Positions 44,701 through 55,780 of a stretch of 64,000 nucleotides of DNA are shown here, piece by piece (the stretch's first letter is position 1; each line of letters begins with the position of its first letter). Source of the stretch: Nemertoderma westbladi (lineage: Eukaryota; Xenacoelomorpha; Nemertodermatida; Nemertodermatidae); contig JAUCBJ010008926.1 of NCBI GenBank assembly GCA_032718475.1, positions 1 to 64,000 on the forward strand, written 5' to 3'. The notes beneath the pieces were generated by a model that ran no database searches, was not told the origin of the DNA, and saw only the letters and a program-made list of their open reading frames with translations. The position numbers were made by a program, and so were the translations under genes.

Positions 44701-45339
44701 CTCCGCCAACTTCGTCGCTCACCCCACAAAATAAGTTGACTATATTGCTTCCATAGTTACTGCTATTCAAATTATTGTACTCTTCAACTCTCGATGTTGC
44801 CTTACTCAATGTTAAAATAGTTTTGTGTTCTCGAATATTTATTACGTAACTAAAGAGCCGCTTAACTACCGACATAACACAATATTGGATATTGAGTTCC
44901 GTGCAATAACTTTTGAATGTTTGAATGGATTTTGCTCAAATTACTTGAATCTACTCCGATGCTCTTTCAAAAACATGTAATAAAATTTAGGAAATTCCAC
45001 CAAAAATATTTTATTTTATTTTACTTTTTTCGCCGAAAAAAAAAGTAAATTGTATGCAATCCTATAGGTTACTTTTTCCCTAGGGAAAAATGTACTTCTT
45101 TCTTCCGATTTTGGGTCGATATTCGGTCGAAAAAGTACAATTATTTAAGAATAAAATTCCTAAAACATTTCCTAAAAAGTAGCAAAAACTACCGGGTAGC
45201 AATAAAAACTGCCAAGTGGAGTTCACCACATTCCCTCAAATTCCATTAAAGAATTTTGCTTGTGGGGCGAGCCACGAAGTTGGCGGAGCCTTAGCGAATT
45301 GACACTGTTAGGGGGTGGGTCAATTTATGCAAATAGTTG

Positions 45340-45371
<32 letters not shown>

Positions 45372-48300
45372 GTCGTCGTCGTTACGATTTTGACATGCTA
45401 ATAACTTTGTCGGATTTAAAGCTGCCAAGTTGAAAATTTGTAGGTATCAATATGAGCAAAAGTTGAGATTTTTGAGAGACTTTCAGACACCATCAGTGCA
45501 ATGGTCTCCCGCTAGAGGGCCACATGTCTAAACATTAAATGCCCTCCCATTTCTTTGCTTTTAATCCGTTTAAGCTGAAACTTGGCAGATATGTATTAGA
45601 CCATTAGCTGTGACTTTCAAAGGAGGCGAATCCATCTGCAGTTCTCCAGTCTGCCGCTAGAGGGCCAAAGGTCTGAAAGTGAAATCGTTGTCGTCGTTAC
45701 GATTTTGACATGCTAATAACTTTGTCGGATTTAAAGCTGCCAAGTTGAAAATTTGTAGGTATCAATATGAGCTAAAGTTGAGATTTTTGAGAGACTTTCA
45801 GACACCATCAGTGCAATGGTCTCCCGCTAGAGGGCCACATGTCTAAACATTAAATGCCCTCCCATTTCTTTGCTTTTAATCCGTTTAAGCTGAAACTTGG
45901 CAGATATGTATTAGACCATTAGCTGTGACTTTCAAAGGAGGCGAATCCATCTGCAGTTCTCCAGTCTGCCGCTAGAGGGCCAAATGTCTGAAAGTGAAAT
46001 CGTTGTCGTCGTTACGATTTTGACATGCTTATAACTTTGTCGAATTTAAAGCTGCCAAGTTGAAAATTTGTTTTGTTGAAAATCAGTTCAACAGTCACCC
46101 GCTATAGGACTACTTTATGCCTGAAAGTGAATAGATTCTCCCGTCTCATTGATTTTAATCAGTTTAAGCTGAATCTTGCCATATATTCTGGACCACATGC
46201 TGCGTCTTTGTGGGGGGGGGGGGGGGGGGGGGGAGATTTAATCGGTCTGCCGCTATACGACGAAATTTCTGAAAGTGAGATCCGTCTCTCATTTCGTTAT
46301 CCGTTATTCAAGATGAAACTTGGCCGATGTACGTATGTACTATTCATCCATAGGCTGTGTCTTTGTGGGGCTGGAGACCCTAATCCATCTTCCGTTCTCA
46401 CTATACCGCTAGAGTCAGAAATGTCTGAATAGAAATGAAAGAGGTAAAAAGTGATTAGGCGAAATCTGCTTAAAATTTGCTAATACAGTAATACTTTCGA
46501 ATTAGTACTTAAATTAAATTTAAGTCACGTGCTGCGCGAAGGCCCCACTTCGTGTTTAACTATATTTTATTATTAATACTATTTAATGACGTGACATTTG
46601 TTGCCTTCTAGACGCCACCGCTGCCCACTGCATCCCAAGGCCGCTATTAAACCATCCGGAGAGGTTTGCAAATACACCGAATATGTAGACAAGTACAAAG
46701 CCTACCCAGGGATAATGCCGCCTCCGTCGATGAGGCCGAAGAAAGACTTAGCTAAGTCCGACGCTCCAATGGAAGGAGATACAACCTCCAGGTCGGTGTC
46801 AATGATTCTACATTGTCATTTCTGGAAACTTGTAAACACCATGTACAGTACAGGGGTACACGTACAGTCAGTACCCCAATAATATTAATTCAATTGTATG
46901 GAAGGATTGAAAAAATATTAGATAATGTAGGGAGAAACAATATTCTAGAACATGATAATTAATGTTCTAGATCATAATTTTGAAAAATTTCTATAATATT
47001 AATTTAGAGAAAATTTCATTTAATATTATAGATATGATTCATTTTATAATTAAGCGATTTTAATAGAATAAAAAGTCAAAAGAAAAAATATTGTGAACAA
47101 TATTTTTGTTTTGACTTTTTATTCTATTTAAATCGCTCTAAAATTGTTCTAAGTCTAGAACTCTAGACTTAGAACAATTTTTAGAATCCGAAGAGCATAC
47201 ATGTCGGGCTCATTCCATGAAAAGGTCTCACATATATTCATCCTTTGGAATGAAATGTATGTTAGCCATGTAAAGTCCCATACTTTACCAAAAATAGTGA
47301 CATTTTTAGTTTATTCACAGAGAAGTAACTCAGCCTAAAGACCCAATGGAATGCAAAGAACGTTGCGTCATCTTAAATAACAATTAATTGCTTAATTACA
47401 AAATGTTTTTATATCTTTTTCAACACTTTTATTTTAGATAAAAATAATCTAATGAATTTATCAATTAAAATAAAATGTTTTGTTTACATAAAATATAATA
47501 ATATAAATATCACCTTTATACTATTAATTTCCGTTGGGTGAGTTTAAATCTCCCGCCATCAGTTTCAGCCTCATATCGAGGTCGTACGGGTCGTCCTCGA
47601 TACTAGCTGATTCCTGATTGGTTGGCTCCAGGGCAACCTTCTCCATGGTGATGAGTCTTCGCGACATGTGACGACTGAGTATCTGTTCGTTGTTTGCGAT
47701 CAGTCGGAGGCCAGGGTGTCTGGGGATCTGGGCTGGGGAGTAGGTGGGGCGATACACCGGTAGCCAGTAGACCAGACGACCTCCCGGCACCAGGGTCGCG
47801 TAGGATAGATTGAGGAGCGAAACGAGGATGGAAGACAGCGAGAAACGAACCTAAATAATAAATAGTACAATAAGAAGGAAATGTTAAGGGGGTGAAGGGA
47901 TATAAACTCAATGTTTATTTACTTTATTTTATTTACTTGATATATAAAGTGCTAAAATACGAAAATTGCAATTTTATTCGAAAATGTAAGGATTTAATTT
48001 ATTGCGATATGATTTTTAAATAAATGGAAAGTGGTTCATAAATAAATGAAATTGTAACTAATAATATAATTAAATTGGTTTATAAACTCAATTAGTTATT
48101 ATTGTTGTCAACTTTGTCCCGGATTTAATTATTGGTCTTTTTCTCCGACGGAATTATTATGTTCTAAATTAAACAAATTCCTTTTAAATAATTAATCATT
48201 CTCTTCTCTTCCTTTTAATTTAGTTTATTATTTAAAATTTTAATGTTAAAAATTCAATTTCCTTATTATTCCCCTTTGGTAGTTGAGCAGTATACAGAGA

Positions 48301-51300
48301 GTGCTGCGTTATCACAATAATTCCTGTATATCATTAAGAAAACGTATTGAGAGAAGGCATACCGGTAATGTGTGTGGGTCTACTGTTAGATACAGTATAC
48401 AGATTGACGGCGTGATATGGAGTTATACATTCTCACCCGATTTCTAAAGTATTCTCAACTACCGCATAAAGTATTCTCACCCGCAGAATAAAGTATTCCT
48501 TCACGTCGGAAAAAGCATTGTAAGACGGCGTATAAAGTTATCTCACTCGCCGAATAGAGTACTCTAAGCGGATGTATACAGCATTATAACCAGCCAAATA
48601 AAGCATTTTAAACCGCCGTATAAAACAATATTACACGACAAATAAAATATACGCACCCACAGTAAAAATCATTCTACGCGGCTGTATAAAGCATTCTCAT
48701 ATGCCGAATAAAGTTTTATCGCTGCCGTATAAAGTTAGGCATTTTATAGACCCACCCGCACCCGCTCTATCCGATTATGAGTTACATAATATTTCCAATT
48801 TCGAATGAAATATGGAAATAAAGTAAAATTACCTTACTGGCGTAGCTCGCTGGTTTATCGATGTCGGAGACCCCGGTTCCGATCCGTTCCGATCGCCCGG
48901 GTCCGACTCCGATTCGAGCCGTCGGTTCCCGGACGCCGTACGGCGGGTCGGCGATCACCGCGTCGAACATCCCCGCGAGGGGCGCCCTCACACCGAGCCG
49001 AGCCACGTCGGCGACGACGAGATCGAGCAACCGCCCCTCGATCCCGTAGTCCCGCATACACGTGGCGAGTCGCTCGTCCGGGGGCCTGCGACGCGGCGCG
49101 CCGCTCCGGGTCGCCGCTAGAGGCGCGCCGTGGACGGCGTTGTACGAGAGATCGGCACCGCAGACCGCGGCGCCCCAATGCGCGGCCGGGATCAGCAACC
49201 CGCCGGTTCCGACGAACGGATCGAATACCAACCGCGAGGAGTCGGCGAGTCCGAGGTTCGAAGCGATAAACCCTAGTTCCGGGTCCATCGACGTCGTCCC
49301 GATGAAACTACGAGTTTTCAGAGAGTAACGAGTTAGCAACGAGCGTCGACAACTCTCCCCTAGCAACCGACCGAAGAAAACTCGTTTAGATCGCCCACTA
49401 GCGGCTACAGGGTGATACTCGATCCATACGAACCGAGTTGTTGCATTGTTTAAATCCACAGATCCCTCTAGAGGAAGGAATATAAGAAGCGATTCAACAG
49501 TCTTTAGTTTCTCTTCCGCTGTCAATCGTTTGCCCACGGCGAAAACGTCTATAGCGAAACTGGAAGCCTCGTGGTACAATCTAAGGAAGTTTTCGTTATT
49601 AAGGGTTTCTCGTATTTTATTTAGAACTTCGTTATTCGAACTTCCTTCAGCTATTATCTCGTAGGCGTGTTTCAATAGAATTGTTCTAGATAGAATTAAC
49701 TGAATATTTTTAATCCATTTTTCTCGTCCGGTGCATGTCAACATCAAGAAGGGGCATTTATCGTCTTCTTTATCCCTGGATATCTCAACGGGTGAATTTA
49801 AGTTGAATAATTTAAGTATCGATTCCAGTTCGCTAATGTAAAAGTCGCAGTGGTTCCCGCAGTAATGAAGTAACGCTTTCATACTTCGGTTTGAGTTGAT
49901 ACCGGTATTCCTTGTGACCCCGCTCGCGGTTTTTCCTACTATTTGGCTAATATTACGGGAGTGGAATAATGGGATAAAATGGCGTAAGAAGACTACGTTC
50001 CACATCTAATTATTGATATTATTCCTTTACTTTATTAAAATTAAATATACATGAATAGGCTCTCCGGCATGTAATGTGGAACTTCACTATTATTTGAAAA
50101 TCCCGCTAATTACTAATATATGAAAACTAAAGCTGATTGGCCTGGAGTGTAGCAGCCCTTGTGTTTCCATGTGAAAACATTTAAGGGCATTAAAATATAG
50201 TTCACATCCGCAATGGAAGGTTTCTTATATCTGGTCACTAAGTTTAAATTAAATTAAATAATTTGCTGTAATTATAAGGAAATAATAATTAAATAACCTA
50301 CGTAAACATAGAGGTAGGCATAAATAACTGAGCATTTTTGAAGGATCTCGGATAAACAGTAAAAAATTAATAATCTTTCAGTTTTGATGAATATTATATA
50401 CCACCTTAAATAATTTAGGTGGCCAATCAGTTAAGTAAGACATCATTAACTTTTTGAGTTTTATTAAATAACCACTTTAGTGAAATAATATTTCCAAAGA
50501 TACACCAAATTACAAATTTACGATGATGTATGTGACACTGCTCCTTCATATTATCAAACATAATATTTGGAATAACCCAAATATTATTTAAATTGTCAAA
50601 ACAATAAAATTTAAATTGTGAAAAAATTTCATCGCGATTTGTGAATACCCCCCAGGAAACTGATTGTATTTCTCAAAAAATACAATCTTAACACACAAAA
50701 TCAATATTTCACCCAAATTTGACATATCCATCAAGGTGTTGTTCGTGATATTGACGTTACAAACATTGAGCGGTTGAACCACAGGGACAGCTGTACTGAG
50801 GGGCTAGGTGCATATGTATATGGACTAGGAATTAGGGTATGTACATTATTTACAATGTAGATAATGTTATTATGTTTCAACCCTACCGCATGGGCTAATG
50901 GGGACAATAACCTCCAAACCAAACACAAACCACCAGCGCACCAGGTTGGATTCTTGTACGGACTGTATAGTAGCTCAGCAACACGTTTCAACTCCTTGAT
51001 TGAAATGAAGCAGCGAAACCCTCAATAAAGTCAAATTCAAAATAGCCAACTTCTTTAACCCCCTAGATGCGTTCGGCTAATAAAATATTGCTCTGGATGC
51101 AAATTTGGTAAAAAATGTTGAGGTGACCCAATGCGCCCAAATCAACCACTGCCTTTCGAATAGCCGATACGGGATACTATTGAGTGAGTACAGCCGCTCT
51201 TCTTGTGCATCTTAAGAACTAATAACTCCACTCCTATTTTTGATGTTGTCTACCCCCAATAAAACGAAGTTTGCGAATCTGAGGCGGTCTGTAGCCTACG

Positions 51301-51878
51301 ATTTACAAAAGTATAATAATGTAGAATGGCTTCGTTGTACAAATATGACTGCGATCGATATGGGTGAACATGTTAGTCAGTAACTGGCAGTGAGTGGTTA
51401 ACTACAATATTGTTTTCCAAAATTTCACACATCTAGGGTGAAAGAGGATAAATATATGAACTTGAAATTTTTAGGGCCACCCTATTTACAAGATATACCC
51501 ACCCATCTAGACTCACATCTCACACTGGTTGTTTAAAATTAGGAACCAAGTTTACTGGGAAACAGAATGGAGGTGTGTACTGTGGAAGATCAAAGATCAC
51601 CCACGGTGGTGAACATGCGAATGAGTCTAAGATTATCCTAAGCAAACATTATTAGTGCTTAAACTTATTACATAGGCTGGATTACATCAGACACCCGCAA
51701 AGTCTACGTCCGGTTGCCAGACAACAGGATTATTCTAGACCAATGGGGGACATGGATCTACTGACCTCGTACGACAGAGATTATACCGAGAAGAGGGGCG
51801 GCCGCGCTGAGATTATAACTCACGCAGAAGGTCTACGGAAAACGGATATTCCATTCGTAGCTGAACCGACTTATATGT
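38705..51878 (+). CDS. SAXO: Stabilizer of axonemal microtubules (SAXO/FAM154), partial, multi-exon
   Basis: SAXO proteins bind axonemal and centriolar microtubules through short repeated modules and begin with a Cys-rich N-terminus. Here exon 1 (38705-38745, alternatively 42388-42428) encodes MVVKRCICEICNCG; exon 2 (46612-46791) continues RHRCPLHPK, then CKYTEYVDKYKAY and a DAPMEGDTTS motif; exon 3 (51676-51878) gives DYIRHPQSLRPVARQQ, MGDMDLLTSYDRDYTEK and a KTDIPFVAEPTYM repeat end. The junctions are in phase (2, 2, then 1) with GT-AG ends, although the exon-2 donor GTCGGT is weak. The CGRHRCP joint made by splicing is the family hallmark. Further repeat-coding exons should lie 3' of 51878; I could not identify them here. 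TRMT11 lies antisense inside the 4.9-kb intron after exon 2. The paralogue (SAXO1 or SAXO2) is not resolvable. Confidence 0.8.
39430..39503 (+). repeat. tRNA-like SINE head or tRNA pseudogene
   Basis: TAGCTCAGTTGG at 39438-39449 is a perfect A box with a D arm GCTC/GAGC. The anticodon arm TGGGA-CTTGGAA-TCTCT would place TGG in the anticodon position. The T arm (CGAATTCAATCC) does not pair and the acceptor ends do not match, so a working tRNA is unlikely. Confidence 0.6.
40362..40450. repeat. Near-perfect hairpin element (89 bp)
   Basis: ATTGTTTACGTGGTA at the left is mirrored by TACCACGTAAACAAT at the right, and inner arms GGCGTTAAGTAATGT and ACATTACTTAACGCC pair around an 11-nt loop (TCCCATATTGG). 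The foldback is about 39 bp per arm with few mismatches: a tiny MITE or a replication-associated palindrome. AACGCCG/CGGCGTTAAGTAATGTT recurs once more near 40550. Confidence 0.85.
40742..41325 (-). mobile_element. Uninterrupted copy of the TIR element (empty-site reference)
   Basis: 584 bp with TIRs ATTTTGTTACATTAT and ATAATGTAACAAAAT, inverted relative to 30416-35104. It contains a single TACAGTTTTACTGAACAC site where the other copy carries the ribozyme array, and continuous sequence where that copy has repeats A and B. It lies in the SAXO region between first exons a and b. Confidence 0.88.
42388..42428 (+). other. SAXO: SAXO candidate first coding exon, copy b
   Basis: Also 41 nt from ATG to GG|GTAAGT, encoding MVIRRCICEICTC plus two bases of Gly. 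Same length, phase and donor as copy a, with only conservative amino-acid changes (V/I, K/R, N/T) although third codon positions differ widely. That pattern suggests a duplicated exon kept under protein-level constraint. Either could splice to exon 2 at 46612; copy b is nearer. Confidence 0.82.
43346..43418 (+). repeat. tRNA-like SINE head
   Basis: TTAGCGTAGTGGGTAA (A box) and GGTTCGATTCT (B box, 43398-43408) lie 34 bp apart. The acceptor arms do not pair, so it is tRNA-derived and not a tRNA gene. Confidence 0.5.
43754..44728 (+). mobile_element. Dispersed repeat family, diverged copy E
   Basis: Begins ACGAGGTGAGGC with the shared CGCGGCACGTGAC motif, keeps the order of AGCGGCAGAC-type modules and GATGGTGTCTGAAAGTCTCT, and ends TCCGCCAACTTCGTCGCTC then ACCCCACA. 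Much more diverged than copies A, B and D, so the family has been active over a long time. Confidence 0.75.
45261..46555 (-). mobile_element. Dispersed repeat family, copy D (inverted, 1295 bp)
   Basis: Reverse-complement relative of copy A with two 315-bp modules, a (CGA)n stretch (45342-45383) and a G-run at 46212-46233. It inserted in the SAXO intron just upstream of exon 2. Confidence 0.85.
46612..46791 (+). other. SAXO: SAXO exon 2
   Basis: 180 nt between acceptor TTGCCTTCTAG and donor CCAG|GTCGGT. It completes the Gly codon of exon 1 and reads RHRCPLHPKAAIKPSGEVC, then the TEYVDKYKAY and PMEGDTTS motifs of SAXO. The donor is non-ideal; the frame stays open past it (to 46882), so the exact end is uncertain. 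Confidence 0.82.
47524..50005 (-). CDS. TRMT11: tRNA (guanine(10)-N2)-methyltransferase TRMT11, two exons
   Basis: TRMT11, with TRMT112 in animals and fungi, methylates N2 of guanosine 10 in tRNAs. Exon 1 (50005-48833, 391 codons) has the N-terminal RNA-binding region, the AdoMet motif DPFVGTGG (262-269) and the catalytic ADPPYGVRE (from 352). It ends at AAG|GTAATT in phase 0. Exon 2 (47850-47524) follows acceptor TATTATTTAG with the conserved PGGRLVYWLPVY, HPGLRL and SRRLITMEK. The joined protein is about 499 residues, slightly longer than the usual 460. The first 41 residues (MWNVVFLRHFIPLFHSRN) are an extension with mitochondrial-signal-like composition; Met 42 (MKALLHYCG) matches the usual start. 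An AATAAA lies at 47428-47433. It sits antisense within a SAXO intron. Exon 1 is strikingly GC- and CpG-rich at 48850-49200. Confidence 0.93.
47851..48832 (-). other. TRMT11 intron with degenerate 27-bp minisatellite
   Basis: Intron of 982 bp with GT-AG ends. Between about 48425 and 48737 a decayed tandem repeat of roughly 27-30 bp recurs about ten times (variants of GCCGTATAAAGCATTCTCAC). Confidence 0.85.
50006..51675. other. SAXO intron 5' of exon 3; no other gene
   Basis: The 5' flank of TRMT11 (AT-rich, no clear TATA box) and low-information sequence. An AG-rich patch at 51540-51620 reads no convincing frame. It ends with acceptor ACTTATTACATAG at 51675. Confidence 0.45.
51676..51878 (+). 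other. SAXO: SAXO exon 3
   Basis: 203 nt from acceptor TTACATAG to donor GTGAGT (51879). In the phase set by exon 2 it is open throughout and carries the paired SAXO repeat pattern: a basic segment, then G-x-M-D-L with TSYDRDYTEK, then PFVAEPTYM. Other frames hit stops. Confidence 0.82.
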
Positions 51879-52965
51879 GTGAGTATCTTTTAATTATATT
51901 TAACATAAATAGCAAGTAGTAACGTAAGCAAGTAACGAAAAAACCTGAGATTAAACTGAAATCCAAAAGTAAGTAAAATTATTTAGCAAACGAACAACTT
52001 TAATAAATTATTGAAATTAGTTGGAAATCTCAAACTGAAGTTATTTTTTTTACAATTTTTTTATACATTTAATATAATATGCAAAGAAAAAAAGCGTAAA
52101 ACTTTTCCAAGATTCAAAAATATATCATTAACATATCAGCAGATTTTTTGCGACAAAGAAATGTGCAATTACTTAATAGGATAACATAACAACACTCTTT
52201 ATATTTTATATTCCTTTATTATTCGTATCGCTTCGTTTTGCATCGCATAATCACTTAATCGTACAAAAAAGTATCTGTACACAAAAACGCAATAGAAATA
52301 ATTAATATAGGCATTATAGCTTTTCCTTGGGGAAATTCATTTCAGTTTTAATAAAACAAAAACATAATTTGAAGGGAAAAGGAATCATGTAACATTATAT
52401 TCGAATAAGAACCAAATAGCAACAAAACGATATAGGTAATATAACATATAACATACACCAGCCATTATATCACAACATTAGTTAGCAATTGCCACAGCAT
52501 GATAGACTGCAGGTCCAAATATTAGGTAAACATCTACAACCAAAATCTTACATATAGCAGTAAATAGCACTTTATGGAATACAATAGGAAGCATACATTT
52601 TTGTATATTTTACCATCAATAGGCCATTAATAGATATTATAAATGAATGTTAGCTTGGCAGTCCTCCATAAAAACGTCCTCTTCACAGCTTCAGGGTTTA
52701 CAATATCTATATGATCTTGTATAGATGCATTACAATAACCCAAACAGAATTGGCGAGTTGTCGGCCACTTAACTGCCGAATTTTTCAACTACATACGATT
52801 AAAATCATCAGAACTATCCATTAATCCATACCAGAACCGAATGCGCGCTATGTAACTAAAACGTTGAAAGTTATTTATCAGTCTACCTTATTGAATTAAT
52901 TCGCGCTGAAAAGTTCATTTACGAAATAATTTAGCGATTTTGCATCTTTTTAAACTAGTAAATTT
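51879..52965. other. SAXO intron and probable HSPE1 3' UTR
   Basis: No coding potential. A minus-strand AATAAA (TTTATT at 52215-52220) could end a long HSPE1 transcript. Confidence 0.4.
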
Positions 52966-53265
52966 CTACTCGAATTTTCCTAGAATGTCACCATCTCGGA
53001 AAATAAAATATTCTTCATTTTTAATCTCTATTTTGGTTCCTCCGTACTCCGGGAGTAGCACGTTGTCCCCGGGTTTCACACTGCAGGGTATCACAGTGTC
53101 CGATTGGTGACTCCGGGACCCCGGCCCGGTAGCTACAACCTCAGCTTCCAGCACTTTCCCCTGCGCTTTATCCGGAATCAGAATTCCGCCTTTTGATTTT
53201 GTCTCCGGGTTGAATCGTCGGACCAGAACTCGATCGAACAGAGGTTTTATCATTCTTCCAGACAT
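52966..53265 (-). CDS. HSPE1: 10 kDa mitochondrial chaperonin HSPE1 (GroES family), intronless and intact
   Basis: Cpn10 caps the mitochondrial Cpn60 folding chamber as a seven-membered ring. The 99-residue frame has the full GroES fold: PLFDRVLVRR at the start, TKSKGGILIPDKAQGKVLEAEVV with the mobile loop (GGILIP) that contacts Cpn60, then the roof loop region, DNVLLPEYGGTK and the C-terminal EEYFIFRDGDILGKFE. Length equals the animal family (about 100-103). The ATG at 53265 follows an in-frame AT-rich leader without an acceptor. Animal HSPE1 genes usually have introns, so this uninterrupted copy may be a retrocopy or an intron-poor orthologue; no poly-A tail remnant is evident. The HSPD1 partner is not in the window. 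Confidence 0.95.
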   Translation of the reverse strand: MSGRMIKPLFDRVLVRRFNPETKSKGGILIPDKAQGKVLEAEVVATGPGSRSHQSDTVIPCSVKPGDNVLLPEYGGTKIEIKNEEYFIFRDGDILGKFE

Positions 53266-55780
53266 TATTTAATTCCGAATAATACGAAAATACAGCAGGT
53301 TTTAAACAGTCAAGAGTTCCAGAATCTGTCAAATCGGCCTAGCGTGATACTATACTGTAGGCCTAATCTGCTAATATAGAAAACAATTAACTGATTAACA
53401 AGGAAAGACACGTCTAGACGTTGCCTATCAATAGAGTCTAGAGTAATCAGGCAATAGCATAGACCAGTAGGCAGATAGGCCTCTCCCAGTATCCTGCTAA
53501 GTGCTATGATTTTCTTAATTTTTTATTGATAATTGCTTTGGTAAACTGTAAATTAACCGTTACCGGTCAGTTAGCAAAGCCAAACTAAACTATGATATGT
53601 GATTTACAAATAATGCTGTAATGTGAGTTGCATTGCGTTGCTTTATACTGTTATATTGGGTTGGTTCGTTACCGGTACTACTGTTTCGGTTAGTAAAGCC
53701 AAACTATGATACCTGCTATAACCAGATAACTGTATAAGCCTATGTCATGTCAGAGTCAGTTATGTACCTGTAGCTGTACAGCTGTACCAGTAGTACATAC
53801 AGACATAGTACTGTAGTACCGGTACCGACCGCGACAAAGTACAGATGTTAGGAATACTGCTGCACTGCAGCACTGGCTGACTGGCAGACTGGTTACTTTG
53901 ACAGTCTGGCTGGCAGCTGGAGCTCGCTAAAAATTGTAACAGGCAGACAGCGAGACAGGACACATTGACGCTGTAATTCACGTTTTCGGACATACCGGTA
54001 ATCAGATAATGTGACCGATTTTCATTTTTAATATTAAAGATAGGCCTACGGTCTGACGCCTGACGGTAGTTATCCAGTTATCCCAACAGCTGAACAGTGC
54101 AGCAGTGCACAGTGTGACAGTGAGATTCTAATTCCCAAGTAAATTTATGCGGAATGTTATGGCGACTCTATTCTACAGATTCTAATGCAGTAATGGCATA
54201 ATTCAGTAATTTTTAGAATGCCAATAGGTCTATAAAAATTGAAAATGTCACTGCCAGATTTCAAATGAAATTTAGCATTGTTTTCTATTGAGAAATTTCA
54301 CTCTGCGTCTGAGAGCGTTTACCTGTTTTCCGCGGATACATTCTGGGTGTAATGTAAATTGGACGAATTGTGACCAGTGTTCCAGAGTCCTGAGCCGGCA
54401 GCCTGACTGTGTAGTCCTACTGTCCTAACCCACAGACCCAGCAGCCCAGTAACTGGTAACCGTGAACCGGTACTGCTGTACTGTAAATTTAAACACACGA
54501 ACACTGGAACACACACAGTCGCCAGTTCTGCAATACACCAATAGCTGAATAGCCTCCACCGCCAGCCTAGGCCTACAGGCTACAGCTTGCAGCTGTACAG
54601 CATTACAGGCCCTTCCCTACCGTACCTGCCTACTGCCCTACATTACAAAGTATAATACTGTAATAAGCCAAAGCCACTCTTGCTGACAATTTTATTGTCT
54701 GATTACTGTTCTTTATTCTTGCTGTATTCAGGCAGTCAGGTATTATTATTAGCGCTTGTGGTACAGGCTTAGTGGTAGAGCAGAAGAGTAGTGCAGTAGT
54801 GCGGTACGTTTGTCAGTCTGTGTGATTTGCATTGCGTTGCGTTTGAGTCCTGTTGGCCTACAGCTGTACGTACAGCTACAGTAGCATCATACAGGTATAC
54901 TGGCAGACTGGGAATAAAGAATTATGCAGAATGAATAGAATGTTTGGTGATGGTGGTATATTTAAAAATAAACAGAATATATAAAGACTCACGATTCAAA
55001 ACTCATCAATAATTTATACCGAATAAACCGAACTGCACACTGTTCTCTAGGTTGTTCTTTTTGTTACGTAACAGTAAGCAAAATACACTTTTTTTCTTTA
55101 TAAGAACCAGTAGAATTTTGCCGAGCCTCATGTTCTTAAAATATCTCGAACTTTCAGCCTCAAATGTTCTTAAACTGTTCTTGCATTACAGTAGGCATAC
55201 TGTACTGTACCATAAGTATCAAACATTGTCTGATTATAGTTGTACCGATTTGACTTATTTTGTTGCAGTAAACAATTGTACAGTAGCTGTAGCCTACTGT
55301 ATACTTATAGGCAAATGTTGATTTGTATATTTAGTTTGCTATTAAAATTTCGAAATCTGATTTATCTGCATCTGGAGCTTATCGATTTTACTTAACTCAC
55401 TTTGTAGAATCTGAGCCTCAAGTTGTTCTTGGAAACGTTCTTAATTTTTTCGCGAATTCGAGCCTCGTGTTCTAATAAACTGTGTTCTTATAAAAAAAAA
55501 AGTGTATCTTATTCCATGTACGCTACAGTACTTACTTAGTATGCTTTCCTGGTGGGGTGCATGTACAGTAACATCAGATAATCGGGTATCTTCTGCAGCC
55601 CATGAGACATTGTTGTCTCATGGGCTATTTTTTTTTCAGAAAAAAAATAGATTTTTCATTTTCAATCCCCCTGGTGCAGATTTTTATGAGGATTTCAAAA
55701 CTGCAAACCGTTTGGTAATAGCTAATGTCGTTCAAAATTCATGAGTGATAATGTTAACCTTACTCAGAGTAAATATCTGT
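53266..55780. other. No gene seen; CAGTACTG/ACCGGTA-rich low-complexity sequence
   Basis: Dense short motifs such as CAGTACTGTA, TAGGCCTAC and ACCGGTA, many self-complementary, recur through 53340-55330. No conserved frame was recognised; small open frames are chance. Confidence 0.45.

Larger units (their letters stand above)
42429..46611. other. SAXO intron; dispersed repeats
   Basis: Contains a short TTAGGG-like patch at about 42945-42970, a tRNA-like element (43346), diverged repeat copy E (43754-44728), a dispersed repeat (44905-45150) and repeat copy D (45261-46555), which ends only 56 bp before exon 2. Confidence 0.6.

Noticed and set aside
48805-49664. Plus-strand frames rich in Arg and Pro
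   Set aside because: They are antisense shadows of the GC-rich TRMT11 exon, whose motifs are unambiguous on the minus strand.
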